Part shown: positions 21,171-32,132 of the stretch, piece after piece
How the letters are laid out: the number at the start of each line of letters is the position of its first letter
How positions within the stretch are numbered: position 1 is the stretch's first letter
Assembly: GCA_949987705.1 (NCBI GenBank)
Contig: OX465281.1
Span: forward strand, 193,985,112 to 194,049,111
Reading direction: 5' to 3'
DNA: 64,000 nucleotides
Origin: Thereva unica
Lineage: Eukaryota; Arthropoda; Insecta; Diptera; Therevidae
Notes under the pieces: model-generated
Told to the model about the DNA's origin: nothing
What the model saw: only the letters and a program-made list of their open reading frames with translations
Databases searched by the model: none
Program-made: the position numbers and the translations under genes

Positions 21171-21930
21171 TCGTTAGGAGCCTCGCCACCGCTGCGGACA
21201 ACCTAGACTACACCACATCTACGTGGACCTAGAAGAAAGGTTTCAATACCATCATTCCGAGCAGAGATGACTGGACAGATGGTGTTATCCCAACTGGGTC
21301 ATTATAAATTTACACAGATAGTTCAAAAATTAAGAACATCGTAGGCTCTGGAATTTTGTCCGAGGCATTGAATATAGAGACCTCTTTTCGTCTACACGAT
21401 CACTGCAGGGTCTTCCAAGCGGAAGTTACTGCAATCTGGGAGGTCTCAAATGGCTAAAGTTAAATAATATATCTCATAAGAATATATGTGATCTATCGAA
21501 TAGCCAGGCGGCCCTCAAGGCTTTTAATTCTTTCGTCACAACATTCACGACTGATTTTAACTGCCGCAGGTGTGTGTGACTGCCACTCAGTTTTATATAA
21601 TACTGGGTTGGGCTCCTGAACACAGTGGAATTAGGGGATACTGTTGGGCAGATGTGCTTGCTACACCCGAACGAAGAGGTGGAAAGAACACCCCAGTTAA
21701 CTCGGTTGGGAATGTCCTTAGCCACCTACAAACTAGCTGTGAGGAAAATCAGCTTAGCTCGAGCTGGGTTGAGATGGACCACAGCGACGGTGCAATATGG
21801 CCAACTTTGCACGCAAAGCGTTCAAAATCTCTTGTTCGATTGAACAAAAACTAAAAAAGCCGTGCAGTAAAGATGCTGACGGGTCACTGTCCCTTTGACC
21901 CGCAAGCCGAAAGTTTAAGACTTCTCCAAT
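21171..21930 (+). pseudogene. R1/LOA-like retrotransposon remnant B, RNase H part
   Basis: Continues the element after the SINE. TDSSKIKNIVGSGIL matches the RNase H start, HDHCRVFQAEVTAIWEV the E-containing helix, then in other frames SNSQAALKAF-like and LGWAPEHSGIRG. The usual WVPGHSGI has become LGWAPEHSGI. At least three frameshifts are present. The end lies near 21930. Confidence 0.7.
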
Positions 21931-22154
21931 TATGCAAAAGTTGTAAGGCTGATCTTAAGGCTTAAGGCTGATGAGTCGCCAGCTCTTGGAAAATCATCGT
22001 TTCAAGTCGAGACTGAAAACATTTATTGCAGATCGTGGACACTGCTCGAAAGAAACAAACGAACAAGCATATTTTAGTCTGTCAAGGTACTTCGAATCCA
22101 ATTACCTTAATATGACTGAAATTACGAGCCACAGTAATTTTGGAAACGAGAGCT

Positions 22155-22320
22155 TGGTAGAATCTAGTGGTTAGGACATCTAGCTCCAATGCGTGAAGGC
22201 GAGTTTGTTCGGAAAGTCTTTTGTGGTAGTTTTGATGGCATTCGAAACGAGGTAGACCAAATTTTACTTGGACAGAAGGCGTAGCCCGGATCCTCATGTG
22301 CTACGATTACGATTCTGACT
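22155..22320 (+). pseudogene. Possible RT C-terminal fragment
   Basis: The plus strand encodes WLGHLAPMREGEFVRKVFCG and SFDGIR, resembling the rWlGHvaRM...rkv..g...g.R.rGRP tail of RTE-like proteins, with a frameshift before the GRP part. It is short and weakly supported. Confidence 0.4.
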
Positions 22321-22456
22321 TTTCGATTCTATAATAAGAATTGTTTTTAGAGGAGAGATTTTGTAGACACACAAGATTTTCAAATTTTACTAGGGTAAGC
22401 ATACCCAACGGAATGACATCGGCTCGGCCTTAATCCAGGACTGGATCGCGGTGTTA

Positions 22457-22852
22457 GGGAGCGTTCAAGTAATACGTAACGCATTTTGGGGGGGCAGGGG
22501 GTTTGTAAAACGTTACGATGCGTTACAGCGGCGGGGGGGGGGTTCGAACAACGCGTTACGTAACATTGTTTTTTTATTTAAATAAAAAAAATAGGGCATT
22601 CAAATCTCCCAACTTAGCAACCCTTTTCGTTTATGTTTTACGGGTAATCGCGATTAAAACAATAAATAAGCTATTTTAGCGGCTTTCTGGTACTTTGCGT
22701 CATATAATTGTCACTTTCAGGTAAAAGTGTTGGGTGTTACGTAACGTTTAGGGAGGGGGGGGGGGTACAGAAAAACGTTACGGCGCGTTACAGGGGGGAG
22801 GGGGGGGTCAAAAATTTTCAAAAATTGCGTTACGTAATACTTGAACGCCCCC
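22457..22852. mobile_element. MITE with GGGAGCGTTCAAGTAATACG ends and TTA duplication
   Basis: Inverted ends GGGAGCGTTCAAGT and ACTTGAACGCCCCC are flanked on both sides by TTA (22454-22456 and 22853-22855), as for PIF/Harbinger insertions. Both arms continue with TACGTAACGCA and then poly(G) blocks and CGTTACG words. No ORF. Length is 396 bp. Confidence 0.85.
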
Positions 22853-22855
22853 TTA

Positions 22856-25270
22856 GATCATTTTAACTAAGCAAGCAAGTTAAAGACAAATTCAAATGTA
22901 ATGTTAGAATTTCATAAAAATGGACGCCTTAAGACAAGATTCAAGTTTTTTTATTATTTATGAAGCTTTTAAATAATCCACAACATCATTGTATGTTCTA
23001 TAAAGGGGTTAACGAGTTACATATATAGTTGGAGCAATAAATTAGTCTCTTAGCTTTCTTTCCTGACGCTATATAAACAACATTTCTCACATGAGCTGAG
23101 AGTGTTTTATGACCATTCTTGCATATATTTTTCAGTAATATTTTCTAAACTTTGATTTAACATTTTAAAGACTACCACAAATACTTATGAATGTACATCA
23201 GTGCTCCAGAACTAAAAAACACTACACTTGGTCTTAAAATCCCACATTTGCGCCGAGCACCGGCTGGGATCGATTGCACTCCAGCCTCAGCATTAACATT
23301 CAGCCGCATATATTCATTTTCCAGTGTCTGATTAGAGGACTGCAGCCACCCTCGACCCCGACCATGACCGTCATAGTAAGTATGAAATGCGATAACAGCC
23401 ATGCAGTGACAGGAGGAGCCGGGTGATATGAAGTCATCATTCTCTGCTCGTCTGGAATTCACCTCTTCAAGGATCCAAGTGCTCCTATGCATACCATGCT
23501 GCTGGGTTACTTTAATTGATATAGCTGGGATCCTTTTTGCTAGGAATACCTTCATTAAGGGAAAGGATTACCGTCCGTCAGTTCAAAGGCTAATTACGAC
23601 TGCATTTGACATGACATGTTTATTCAATCCAAATTGTTTCGTTGACATATGTGCCAACCTGGATTAAGTGTGTAGATTCGTAAAGCCACGGATAAACACA
23701 CCGTCGTCCTAGAGATCAGGCAATCTGTGAACGTGCAGCTATTGTGCCGAAGTCAGGCAATCGAGGGCAGAGGGAAATCTGTGGCAATGCACAATGCCAG
23801 ATAGCTTCCAACCATTCTGTAGAACTTTGGCTTTGTTATTGCAATAAAGTGGGTGAAGTTTTTTTTTGTTACTGAGAGACTCAATCCTTAGTCCTTATCT
23901 ATGATCAAGTCGTCTACGCTCGAATGACGTTCTCTTAAAAATCCTCCGAAAATTACCTTCGCTAAAGGACAAGAATATGTTACATGAAGGTTTTTTTGCT
24001 TGCGCAGAACTTAAATTGGGCAATTAGAAAAATGTAGGAAAAAAGGAGCGCAGACGACACCCCCTCCCTTTCAACGACCATGCAATCCCCACGGTTAGAG
24101 CTCCAGAGTGGTATAGGCGTAGAGGACATAGCAGGAGCTCAATTAACTACAGACCCCGGCAGCAGCAAAGAGAAAAGTTTAATTAACCGGGAAAAAATCA
24201 ATTAGAGAAGGATTTCAATGGCATACACCTGTTTCTTTTCACTCATGTGTATTTTTCGTGCTATGCAGGAGGGTTGGTCGATGTGGCCCAAGTTTTTCTA
24301 CCCAAGTAAAAGTTGCCAACGTATCCTTTTGCTGAAATTTATGGGTCGCTCTTGGGTGCTTTCTAGCACAGCCAGAGTGCATGGCGTGTGTGCGAAACTC
24401 CCCATAATTATTTTCATCCAGAATAAATCCGGGATTGTGAACTTAAGCAATTAAATAATTATGATTATGCTGGATAATAATTTCTAGTTTAAGATATAAA
24501 GTATGATTTAAAAAAAAACGAGCAGGAAACTTCTGCATCGTGAAGATAAAAATTAAGCGGATTGTTTATGGATTATGTGAAAGTTGTTTAATGTGAAATA
24601 TTGCGGAAATTTAAATATTTGGGTTAATTTTATTAAAAAAAGTACTTCAACTAAATATTTATTACTGTAGCGTAATAGTTATGAATGTTAGCCAACAGGG
24701 GAATAAATGAACCTGAAAATATATTCTTGCAGAAACTATTCGGGACTTGTGGAAGAGTGATCAGAACCACGGCACGCTCGCCACTGGTAACTGTCCTTAG
24801 AGTGGAAACAGGGCAATAAGCTAGTTCCTTCTGAATAACGACGTGAGGTTGATATCATATCTGTTATCTTGACAAGGATCGCAATAATCGAAGAAAATAA
24901 TACAACAACGAAAATGGCAGAACAAAATCGGCATTTTCTCAAGGAGTATTGTCCCACCCACCGGACCTCGACCTACACAACAGACTAGCTGATACCGTGT
25001 CTAATTATAATGCCGACGTTTATGCCATCTTTCATACAAGACACCATGTGGTCGGCGTACGTTTTATTGTTAAAAAGGAGAAGAAACCTACTCTTATCGG
25101 CATTAAAGCGATAAATGAGAGTTATTTTAAAAATTTACTAACAAGGAAACTTGTAGTTAACAATTATTTTTAATTTAATTTTGCGCGGTTGGTAACCAAA
25201 AGTGGAGAGGATTTGAGACTTGGGACTTGGCTGGCTTATAACAAAGAAAAAACAATGCGCCTTTTAAACA
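22856..25270. other. Probably single-copy DNA, no gene recognised
   Basis: Contains an open minus frame at 23172-23555 (127 codons, rich in Gly/Arg, e.g. YYDGHGRGRGWLQSS) without a recognised domain. Near 24400-24480 there is a cluster of TAATTA/ATTATT words (homeodomain-like). No TIR or poly(A)-bounded element was found. Parts near 24950-25170 may belong to the retrotransposon remnant that follows. Confidence 0.3.
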
Positions 25271-25560
25271 GACCCCGATGAGATATTACCAGAATCACGG
25301 CAATCACGGAACATTGGCCCATAGGAGACCATGCTGCCATGTTTCGTATTCCGTTCAAAGTATGTTATCGTAGCTGAGCGGAGACAAACGAGAGAAAAGC
25401 ACATATTCACTTCCTGTGTAAGTGACCCGCTTTAGCTAAAGCCAGGTAGGCCACTCTAGGCAGTTACGTTTTGGAAGACTTAAAAGAGATCCCCAGAGCC
25501 CAGACTGGAGATCAGATCACTGTTAAGCTTCCTAAATTCGACAGAATGGCTCTAATCATA
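25271..25560 (+). pseudogene. Jockey/I-like retrotransposon C-terminal zinc knuckle remnant
   Basis: Frame reads RITAITEHWPIGDHAAMFRI, PFKVCYRS-stop, then HIHFLCK-stop-PALAKAR, LGSYVLEDLKEIP. This matches the C-terminal tail of I/jockey/R1-group ORF2 proteins, with the consensus CRSC...H.LC.CPAL. Both stop codons are TGA exactly where knuckle cysteines (TGC/TGT) are expected, so the copy is dead. Confidence 0.65.
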
Positions 25561-25712
25561 CGTCACACCCAACCAAACCACCACTCCATCATCAAGACAC
25601 ACGAGTTGTGGCAAGAAAACGGCACACCAACCGCTAATTGGGCTAATCCGGTCGCACTGGAGGCAGCCGTTCACCTACCTAACTACCTACGGAGATGGCA
25701 ACTCGGATTCTT

Positions 25713-27295
25713 TCTTTTTCTTCTTTTTTACGCTCCTTTAATCCCTCATGGGACATAGGGGGGAAACAGTTGCCCTCCAGCGGACTCTGTTTTACACCAC
25801 AGCTTTCAGATCCGAACAGGATCTCCCAGTTATTGCGGCTTCTGCTAGTTTCGTAGGTTCTTGTACAAGTTTTTCTAGGTCTTCCGATTCAACAGTATCC
25901 TTGCGGATTCCAGTCAAGGGCCTGTTTGGCTAGATTTTCGTTTTCGCGTCGCAAGGTGGGGCCAAATTAATTCCATTTCCTTCGCCTGAATGGTCTTCTA
26001 TCCTTCCTTGGCCGGCACGGCGCCATAGCTCTTCATTTGGAATTCTATCTTGCCAGCGGACTTTTATGATACGACGCAGGCATCTGTTGATGAAAACTTG
26101 TAGGCGCCCTGTGATGAATGTTTCGCAACCGTACAAAAGGACTACCTTAACGTTGGAGTTGAACAGCCGCAATTTGGTATTAGTTGAGATCTCCGCTGAT
26201 CTCCATATGCGGAACAGTCATGCAGATGCGCTTCGTGCTTTATTTATTCTGGAACTATCGGTTTATTACTATAAGAAATAGTAATGGCGAAAGTAGGCAT
26301 GAGGTACTCCTGAACTCACCTCATAGCGGTCGGATAATTTTCTGATATGGAGAACTTTACATTTGGAATTGTTGAATAGGCCTTTTATCAATGCTATTAT
26401 TTTATCAGACAGTCCCCGTTGCTGCAGTGCCTGCCATATAAAGCTCCTATTAACTGAGTCGAACGCTTTCTCATAATCTACGAAAGCAAGGTAAAGGGGG
26501 ATCGGAATTCAGTAGACTGTTCCACTATGATTCTGAAGGAGTTGATATATCGTCGATCCAAATGCAAACTATCGAAAATGAGAAATGAATTTTTTTTTGC
26601 TTTATTATAATTGCACTCTAGACGCCTTTGTGGTGGCAAAATATTGAAGCCGCATCCCTTCTCCAATCTTTTCAAACTGCGGTTGCAATGTACCAAAAAT
26701 TAACTTCTTCAAAAAACATAACATTTTGTTGTTTTTTGACATTCCTGAAAACTTATTCGATAGTTTGCATTTGGATCGACGATATGATCTATACATGCTG
26801 CTGTCTTCTAAACGTTTGGTCTACTGCCTCTCTTATCCTAATAATGTGGGACAAGATTTTACCCACAGTAGATAATAGACAATTGCCTCTCCAGTTGCCA
26901 CATATATGTAGTTAGGTCCCCCTTTTTTTGGTATTTTGACGCTATTTCCAGGATTGGCTGTAGCGCACCTACTATAAGGCTTGAATCGGCTTTCAACAAT
27001 TCTGGTGGGATGCCATCTTTTCCAGCTGCTTTATCATTACCCATTGCATGAATTGCGGTAACTCTTTCCATCTTGGAAGAAGCCCGGGTGGTGATTCTTA
27101 TTGGCTGTTCATTGTTGCTATTTTCCTGAGGTTCTTGTGTAAGTGAACCATTCAAGGCGACAAAGAAGTAATCTCTCCATCTTTGGTGTTGCTCCTCGTC
27201 ACTGCACAACAGCCTTCCATCTGCACTCTTACTGTCAGGTTTTTTAGTAGAGTGCTTTCGCGAGAGCTATTTAGTAATTTTGTACAGCACTTTAA
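25713..27295 (-). pseudogene. RTE retrotransposon, copy 2 (5'-truncated, decayed)
   Basis: The same family as 58690-61315, on the minus strand. The 3' end starts at the shared TCCTTTAATCCCTCATGGGA edge next to T/C-rich simple sequence. Recognisable pieces: 25930-26172 (NSNVKVVLLYGCETF, CLRRIIKVRWQDRIPNEELW), the RT region about 26290-26550 with frameshifts, and 26859-27209 (ITTRASSKMERVTAIHAMG, KAAGKDGIPPELLKADSS). Homology stops near 27293. The DYADD region is deleted between about 26250 and 26290. A 235-bp TIR element is inserted at 26549-26783. Confidence 0.85.
26549..26783. mobile_element. 235-bp TIR element inserted in RTE copy 2
   Basis: Perfect inverted ends ATCGTCGATCCAAATGCAAA (continuing ACTATCGAA) at both sides. 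The uninterrupted RTE copy at 59860-59880 gives the empty site GTTGATATGATC; here it reads GTTGATAT, element, ATGATC, consistent with a 2-bp AT (or TA) duplication. No ORF. Size and ends suggest a Tc1/mariner-type MITE, but the family is not certain. Confidence 0.85.
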
Positions 27296-28253
27296 ATTTA
27301 TATATGCACTATGTACATATAATGAAAAACAGTTCAAAGCGAAGAAGAAAATGTACAAATCGAAGAAAGTCTTTCTTCGTAAATACTTGATGACTATTGT
27401 ACCAAAACCACGCTCTAAGCAACTACTCGGCCCCTACCAGTCTCTACAAAACTTGTCCATATCGAGTCATCCATGAAACTGAAGCTTTCTCGATTTACCA
27501 CTAAATAAAAAACAGCTAAATTGGTGCAATAGAAGATGAGGCGTTTTTGAGCGAATTTGAAACGTGCCTAGCATTTCTGGGATCGCCGAGTTGGCTATTT
27601 TTTGGTAAAAAAAAACGCTTTAGTTGCAGCTTTAGTTTCTTTCCAAAAAAAATTAAATAATTTAAAAACCATAAAAAAATTAATAAATCAGAATTTTTAT
27701 GATTGGATATTGTAAAGTGAATCTCACAGCATACCTCCAAAAATCAGGACCAACATGGGTGTTCTTGGAGCTGTTAGATATACATATAATTTTTTGAATT
27801 CACTTAATTGTAAAATACATTTTTTTTTAAAAGTCAATTTTTTGAAGTTGTACTTCTTTAGGCGCATTTTGAAAAATATTATGAAGGATATGGGCGAAGG
27901 GGTGGAGGCAATGGAGGGCAAGCATTTCAACTTCCATTCTTCATGCGCACTGGGATTATCATTATTATGGGCATATGGAAATTCGTAGCCGATGACGGTT
28001 CACGATGTCGTTGGGTGAGGGGGTTTTTATGCCGAGGCTATGGAGGGAAATAAATTTCATGTTCGATTCATCAGCTGGGATTTTCGTGGACATAGGAAGA
28101 TTCGTAGTGTTTTAGGCACAAACAGATTGGTTGCGCCAAACTGGCTGTGGTTTTATTTTTGTATCGCTGACTTACATTTGTCAGAGCTATTTTACTTTAA
28201 TTTCTAGGTCACCCGTAGGCTGATGTGTTTGGGTGTTTCAAGTTTACTATTTA
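27296..28253. other. No recognised feature
   Basis: AT-rich sequence with A/T homopolymer stretches. A block GGCAATGGAGGGCAA near 27907 recurs weakly as GGCTATGGAGGGAAA near 28036. No domain or element ends identified. Confidence 0.3.
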
Positions 28254-28462
28254 AGGCCGGGACACACATATCCGCACCGTGTCCGCACCGCATCCGCACC
28301 GTGTCCGGGCAAAAACAAAACTCACGTAATTTGACTCGGTGCGGACACGGAAATGTAAGGACTGACAGGTAAAATTTTACTTGTTTACTTTCTCTCCGTG
28401 TGTCGTCCGACACACGGTGCGTATGCGGTGCGGACGCGGTGCGGATATGTGTGTCCCGGCCT
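28254..28462. mobile_element. PIF/Harbinger-like MITE, AGGCCGGGACACAC ends
   Basis: Left AGGCCGGGACACACATATCC and right GGATATGTGTGTCCCGGCCT are exact inverted repeats, flanked by TTA on both sides (28251-28253, 28463-28465). Arms continue as CCGCACCG repeats (GTGTCCGCACCGCATCCGC). Length is 209 bp. No coding capacity. Confidence 0.88.
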
Positions 28463-28589
28463 TTATTCATTTATATTTCGTTTGGCGTGTACGTTGCTTG
28501 ATAACTCTGCTGCTTTGATAATGCCTTCACTAGCTACTTTTCTTACCAATTCATTCATTTTTATCTTTTTTTATCCTCAAGAGTTAACC

Positions 28590-28735
28590 CTTCTAGCACA
28601 GAAGGCGCACTTTTCAGCTAAGCATAAAAATCTATATATACATACACACACATACATATATGAATATATATATGTATATATATACATATATAGAGTTTCC
28701 CTTCTAACGCAGAAGGCGCACTTCCCAGCAGGGCT
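28590..28735. repeat. TA/CA microsatellite between two direct repeats
   Basis: A (CA)n/(TA)n tract at about 28634-28694 is flanked by CCCTTCTAGCACAGAAGGCG and CCCTTCTAACGCAGAAGGCG, each followed by CACTT and CAGC. The duplicated 31-bp flank suggests slippage or a small element around the microsatellite. Confidence 0.8.
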
Positions 28736-28791
28736 GAGAAATATTTACCACTGCTGTGGCTCAGCTGAGACATGCAAACATAAAAGATTAA

Positions 28792-29187
28792 CCCAGCGGG
28801 AAATGTTGTCAGGCCTTCCCTCTGGAAGGGCTGTGGAAGCAGTAAAAGTTCAAAGAAAAAAAATGAAACAGTTCAAATATTCGTCATCCATTCAAAGTTG
28901 ATCTCGAAGGAAGCTTGGTGGAAGGTATACCTAGGGGAAAGGCACGCTGAAAAGCTTAAACTGCTTCCTTTCTTTTCAAAATCCTATAAGGTGTCCAATA
29001 AGGAGGCATGCATACCTTATTTCTTCCATGGAAGCTAGGGGTAAGCAAATCAAAAAGTTTCAACTGCTTCCTCCCTAGGACATGCCTGTACAAATGTCCT
29101 ACAAGATGTCTAATAAAGAGTCATGCATCGCACCTTCCACGGAAGGCGTCAAGTTTGCATGATAGTATGGTTCCATTTCCCGCTGGG
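28792..29187. mobile_element. TIR element with CCCAGCGGGAAATG ends
   Basis: Exact 14-bp inverted ends CCCAGCGGGAAATG and CATTTCCCGCTGGG. Length is 396 bp, no ORF. Flanks GATTA and AAGTA show no convincing target duplication. It sits about 40 bp past the stop codon of the RT ORF on the minus strand, in that element's 3' region. Other CCCAGY-ended elements are at 42714, 51097 and ending at 50375. Confidence 0.75.
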
Positions 29188-29225
29188 AAGTACCAATAAA
29201 AATTGCATGCAAAACACATAAACAG

Positions 29226-30692
29226 TCATGAGACAACAAATAGACTCCTTTTAAGCAGGTCCTTGTTAGTGCTCACGCTAAAAACATTAATATTTTTATT
29301 AACATTAATGAACATGCGATTAACAGGCTCAAATCGGCCATAATTGGTGTTAGAGGAGTTGATGTGTAAGAGCGGTGGTCCTCTCAGATTGTATCGGCTC
29401 TCTCTAAACGACGCACGGCGCCTTAGAAAACCTGAGTCGACACGTCCATTAAGAAGCTGGTGGACGAAAACAACATCGGCCACCTCACGACGCTTGTGGA
29501 GAGTGTTTAAGTTGAGTAACTTAAGTCGGTATTCATATGGTGGAAGAATTAAAGGGTCTTCCCAAGGAAGGTGATTCAATGCGAATCGAACGAACCTACG
29601 TTGAACCGACTCAATTTTTCCAACATGCGAAGAATAGTAAGGAGACCAAACCTGGGACGCATATTCAAGTAAAGGTCTGACAAGGGAGATGTAGAGGTGT
29701 TTAGTGATCAGGGTGCTATTGAATTCTTTGGACCACCTTTTAATAAAACCCAAGACTAAGCTGCTCTTGGTAGAAATATAGTTGATATGAGAAGCAAAGT
29801 CCAGCTTGGTGTCAAATCTAATCCCGAGATCTTTGACAAAATTAACACGGGGGACACCCTCACTAGAAAATGAGTAGTTATAAATTATAGGGTCACGTCG
29901 CCTACAAAAAGTCATGACTTCGCATTTACTAATATTAAGAACCAGGTTGTTGTTAGCGCACCAAGAGTAAAAGGTGTCGAGGTCGACTTGCAAAAGTTTG
30001 CAGTCCTCCATACTCTTTACGTGACGGTACAATTTGATGTCATCAGCATAAATCAGGATTCTGCAGTGTCTTAGCAAGGTAACAATATCATCAATAGAAA
30101 GAATAAAGAGGATAGGGCCAAGATGACTGCCTTGAGGGACACCGGATGACGCCTCAATGGTCGCGGATTTGGATCCACGGAAAAGGACTTGGTAGGTCCT
30201 GTCAGCTAAGTAGGACTGGAACCATAATAGAAGGGCTTCAGGGAAACCTAACTTTTTTAGTTTAAGAAGTATAATGGAGTGGGAAAGCTTGTCAAATGCC
30301 TTACTGAAATCAGTGTAAACACAATCAGTTTGGCAACCGGAAACGAAGCCTTCAACAGCGTGGGAAGTGAATTCAAGGAGATTGGTGGTAGTGGAACGAG
30401 CTGGAAGAAAACCATGTTGGTTTGTAGAAATAAGTTTTTTGCAGATGGGCACGATTGCAGAATAAATGATTGATTCAAAAAGCTTCGGTATGACAGACAG
30501 CTTGGCAATTGGTCTGTAGTTCGATATTTCGTTCTTGCTACCACTTTTGTGAATAGGAATTATGAACGAATTCTTCCAAAGAGTAGGGAAGTATCCTTTA
30601 TCCAGGGACTTTTGAAAAAGGGTTTTCAGTGGACACTGGAGAACCTCCACACAGGATTTAAGGACAGCAGGAGGGATACCGTCAGGGGGCAT
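29226..30692 (-). CDS. Reverse transcriptase of a jockey/CR1-type non-LTR retrotransposon (5'-truncated)
   Basis: The longest open frame in the window, 488 codons without interruption. It starts inside the RT domain at PPDGIPPAVLK (normally preceded by GPD). Motifs: ISNYRPIAKLSVIPKLFE (about 57-73), NQHGF (91-95), motif A YTDFSKAFD (126-134), motif B SSGVPQGSHLGPILF (182-196), catalytic YADD (215-218), then KDLGIRFDTKLDF and the thumb HLYISLVRPLLEYASQVWSP. All catalytic aspartates are present. Upstream on the minus strand the frame breaks within 30 bp (stop after PANAK), and no endonuclease is found, so it is not autonomous. Product: copies element RNA into DNA at the target. The neighbouring jockey relic (30840-31420) is a different family. 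Confidence 0.9.
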   Translation of the reverse strand: MPPDGIPPAVLKSCVEVLQCPLKTLFQKSLDKGYFPTLWKNSFIIPIHKSGSKNEISNYRPIAKLSVIPKLFESIIYSAIVPICKKLISTNQHGFLPARSTTTNLLEFTSHAVEGFVSGCQTDCVYTDFSKAFDKLSHSIILLKLKKLGFPEALLLWFQSYLADRTYQVLFRGSKSATIEASSGVPQGSHLGPILFILSIDDIVTLLRHCRILIYADDIKLYRHVKSMEDCKLLQVDLDTFYSWCANNNLVLNISKCEVMTFCRRRDPIIYNYSFSSEGVPRVNFVKDLGIRFDTKLDFASHINYISTKSSLVLGFIKRWSKEFNSTLITKHLYISLVRPLLEYASQVWSPYYSSHVGKIESVQRRFVRFALNHLPWEDPLILPPYEYRLKLLNLNTLHKRREVADVVFVHQLLNGRVDSGFLRRRASFRESRYNLRGPPLLHINSSNTNYGRFEPVNRMFINVNKNINVFSVSTNKDLLKRSLFVVS

Positions 30693-30839
30693 GATTGCGA
30701 AGTCTATTTTGCATTAGCTGGAACATGTATATCAGGATTGGTGAAATTTTCGTCCATTTTCCGCTGCAATATAGAGAAAGGTACAGTTCCAAAGTATTTT
30801 CCTTTCCAAAAACTGCAACTTATTTGCCACCTTTGTGGA

Positions 30840-31420
30840 TATTGTACTGGTCGTACTATTGATTTATAGCGCAAGTTTTTAGTTTCTGTTGCTGCGTCCT
30901 AGATTTCATTAACGGCTTTAGGCTAGTTACTATTATACGGGCGTTTATCAGTTTGAGTCTTACGTGTGGATTCCACATGATTCTGTGATGCATCTGCACT
31001 CCCAGGTACTTCATTAAATAATTGTGTGACCATTAATGATTATTTTCCATTGAGAGATTCCTGAAGCAGGTTATTACACTTTTCCCTGATTAATTTCTAC
31101 GTTCCATTTATCTAGGCTATCTATTATTTCGTTGGCGTGTGTTTGGAGTTCTTCTGTAGTTTTAATAGGTCAGACTTGTATTCCAAACAAGTGCATCATC
31201 AGCGTATTATATGCAAGTTGTGTTAAGAAGGGGAATTATGTTGGGGAAGTCGTGTATAAATATATTGAAAAGCTTGGGGCCTAAAATGGAGCCTCGGGAA
31301 ATTCCAGATTCAATTTTGAACGGTTGAGAGGTTAGTTCTGTGAAGCAGTCTGAATTTACAAGTTGTGATAGCAGTATCTGCTCCAAAGTATTAGTAGGCA
31401 GTATTTGCTCCAAATCAAAA
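30840..31420 (-). pseudogene. Jockey-clade RT relic
   Basis: The minus strand gives FTELTSQPFKIESGISRGSI followed by LGPKLFNIFIHDFPNIIPL, then a stop, then YADDALVWNTS, and further down NYLMKYLGVQMHHRI and NPHVRLKLINARIIVTSLKP in shifted frames. The order GVPQGSILGP, LFNIFI.D, YADDtA and YLGV.ld matches jockey RTs. Several stops and frameshifts. Motif B has ISRGS in place of VPQGS. Confidence 0.75.
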
Positions 31421-31819
31421 ATCTAATTTTTGAAACAAGTATTATGGCCATACAAAAAAGACTGAGTAGAAGTTCTTGGCAGAGGCGAAGATTCCCGTCC
31501 ACCTATTAACTTTCTCCAAGAACATGTAAATCTAGCCCTGAATAATGATCGATTGGTTTCAAATACACGGCACGGTACCATAAAGGCCGTGACACAATGG
31601 TGGCTTCGGCTTCGGCTTCGATTTCGAAGCCGATGCCTGTCAAAATCAAATGTAAGCGTGGCAGTACTTATTAACACAATGGCAGCTTCGGCTTCGGATT
31701 CGATTTCGAAGCCGAAGCCTCAATCAAATGATATTTGATATTGGAAGCGGCGTCGGTTGAAATTTATTTGGAAAATCGAAGTGGCCTGTCCGGTAATTTA
31801 AATTTAACACTTGTTTAAC

Positions 31820-31930
31820 ATGGATTTTGAGGAAAAATTAATCGAGTTAGTAAAGGAAAATCCATATATATATAAAAAAGGGTGCAAAGATTATAAAAAT
31901 AATCAGAAAAAAGACCACGTTGATAGGTAG
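31820..31930 (+). CDS. MADF-domain N-terminal fragment of a PIF/Harbinger accessory protein
   Basis: A 36-codon frame starts MDFEEKLIELVKENPYIY and continues KKGCKDYKNNQKKDHVD before TAG. This fits the first helix and loop of the MADF (Myb/SANT-like) DNA-binding domain: LI..V..nP.lYd.....Yk....k. PIF/Harbinger elements encode such a protein next to the transposase, and this one lies inside a TIR element with TAA duplications. The expected W..I continuation is missing. The stop overlaps a possible donor (GATAG-GTAGTT), so a spliced form cannot be excluded. Confidence 0.6.
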   Translation: MDFEEKLIELVKENPYIYKKGCKDYKNNQKKDHVDR

Positions 31931-32132
31931 TTTCATAGAACCCATGTTCCTTCCTTTGCAGAAAAATTTCTCTTGACCAGAATCGCCTATTTTTTTGTTT
32001 TTGTTTTTTTTAAATAAACATATGTTGCTACTCCCATTAATTTTATAACTTCCTCCCGTTTATTTTCCATTATAATTTAACAAAGTTTATTTAATGTAAC
32101 AAATTTTCAGCGATTTGCAAGACGAAGACAAA

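Noticed and set aside
22541..22800. Poly(G) runs as G-quadruplex regulatory sites
   Set aside because: They are symmetric parts of the MITE arms; regulation cannot be supported from sequence.
23172..23555. 127-codon minus-strand ORF
   Set aside because: Open, but with no recognisable domain, no splice context and composition like its surroundings; kept only as a remark.
28398..28901. 167-codon plus-strand ORF
   Set aside because: It runs through a MITE end, a TA microsatellite and another TIR element; no domain.
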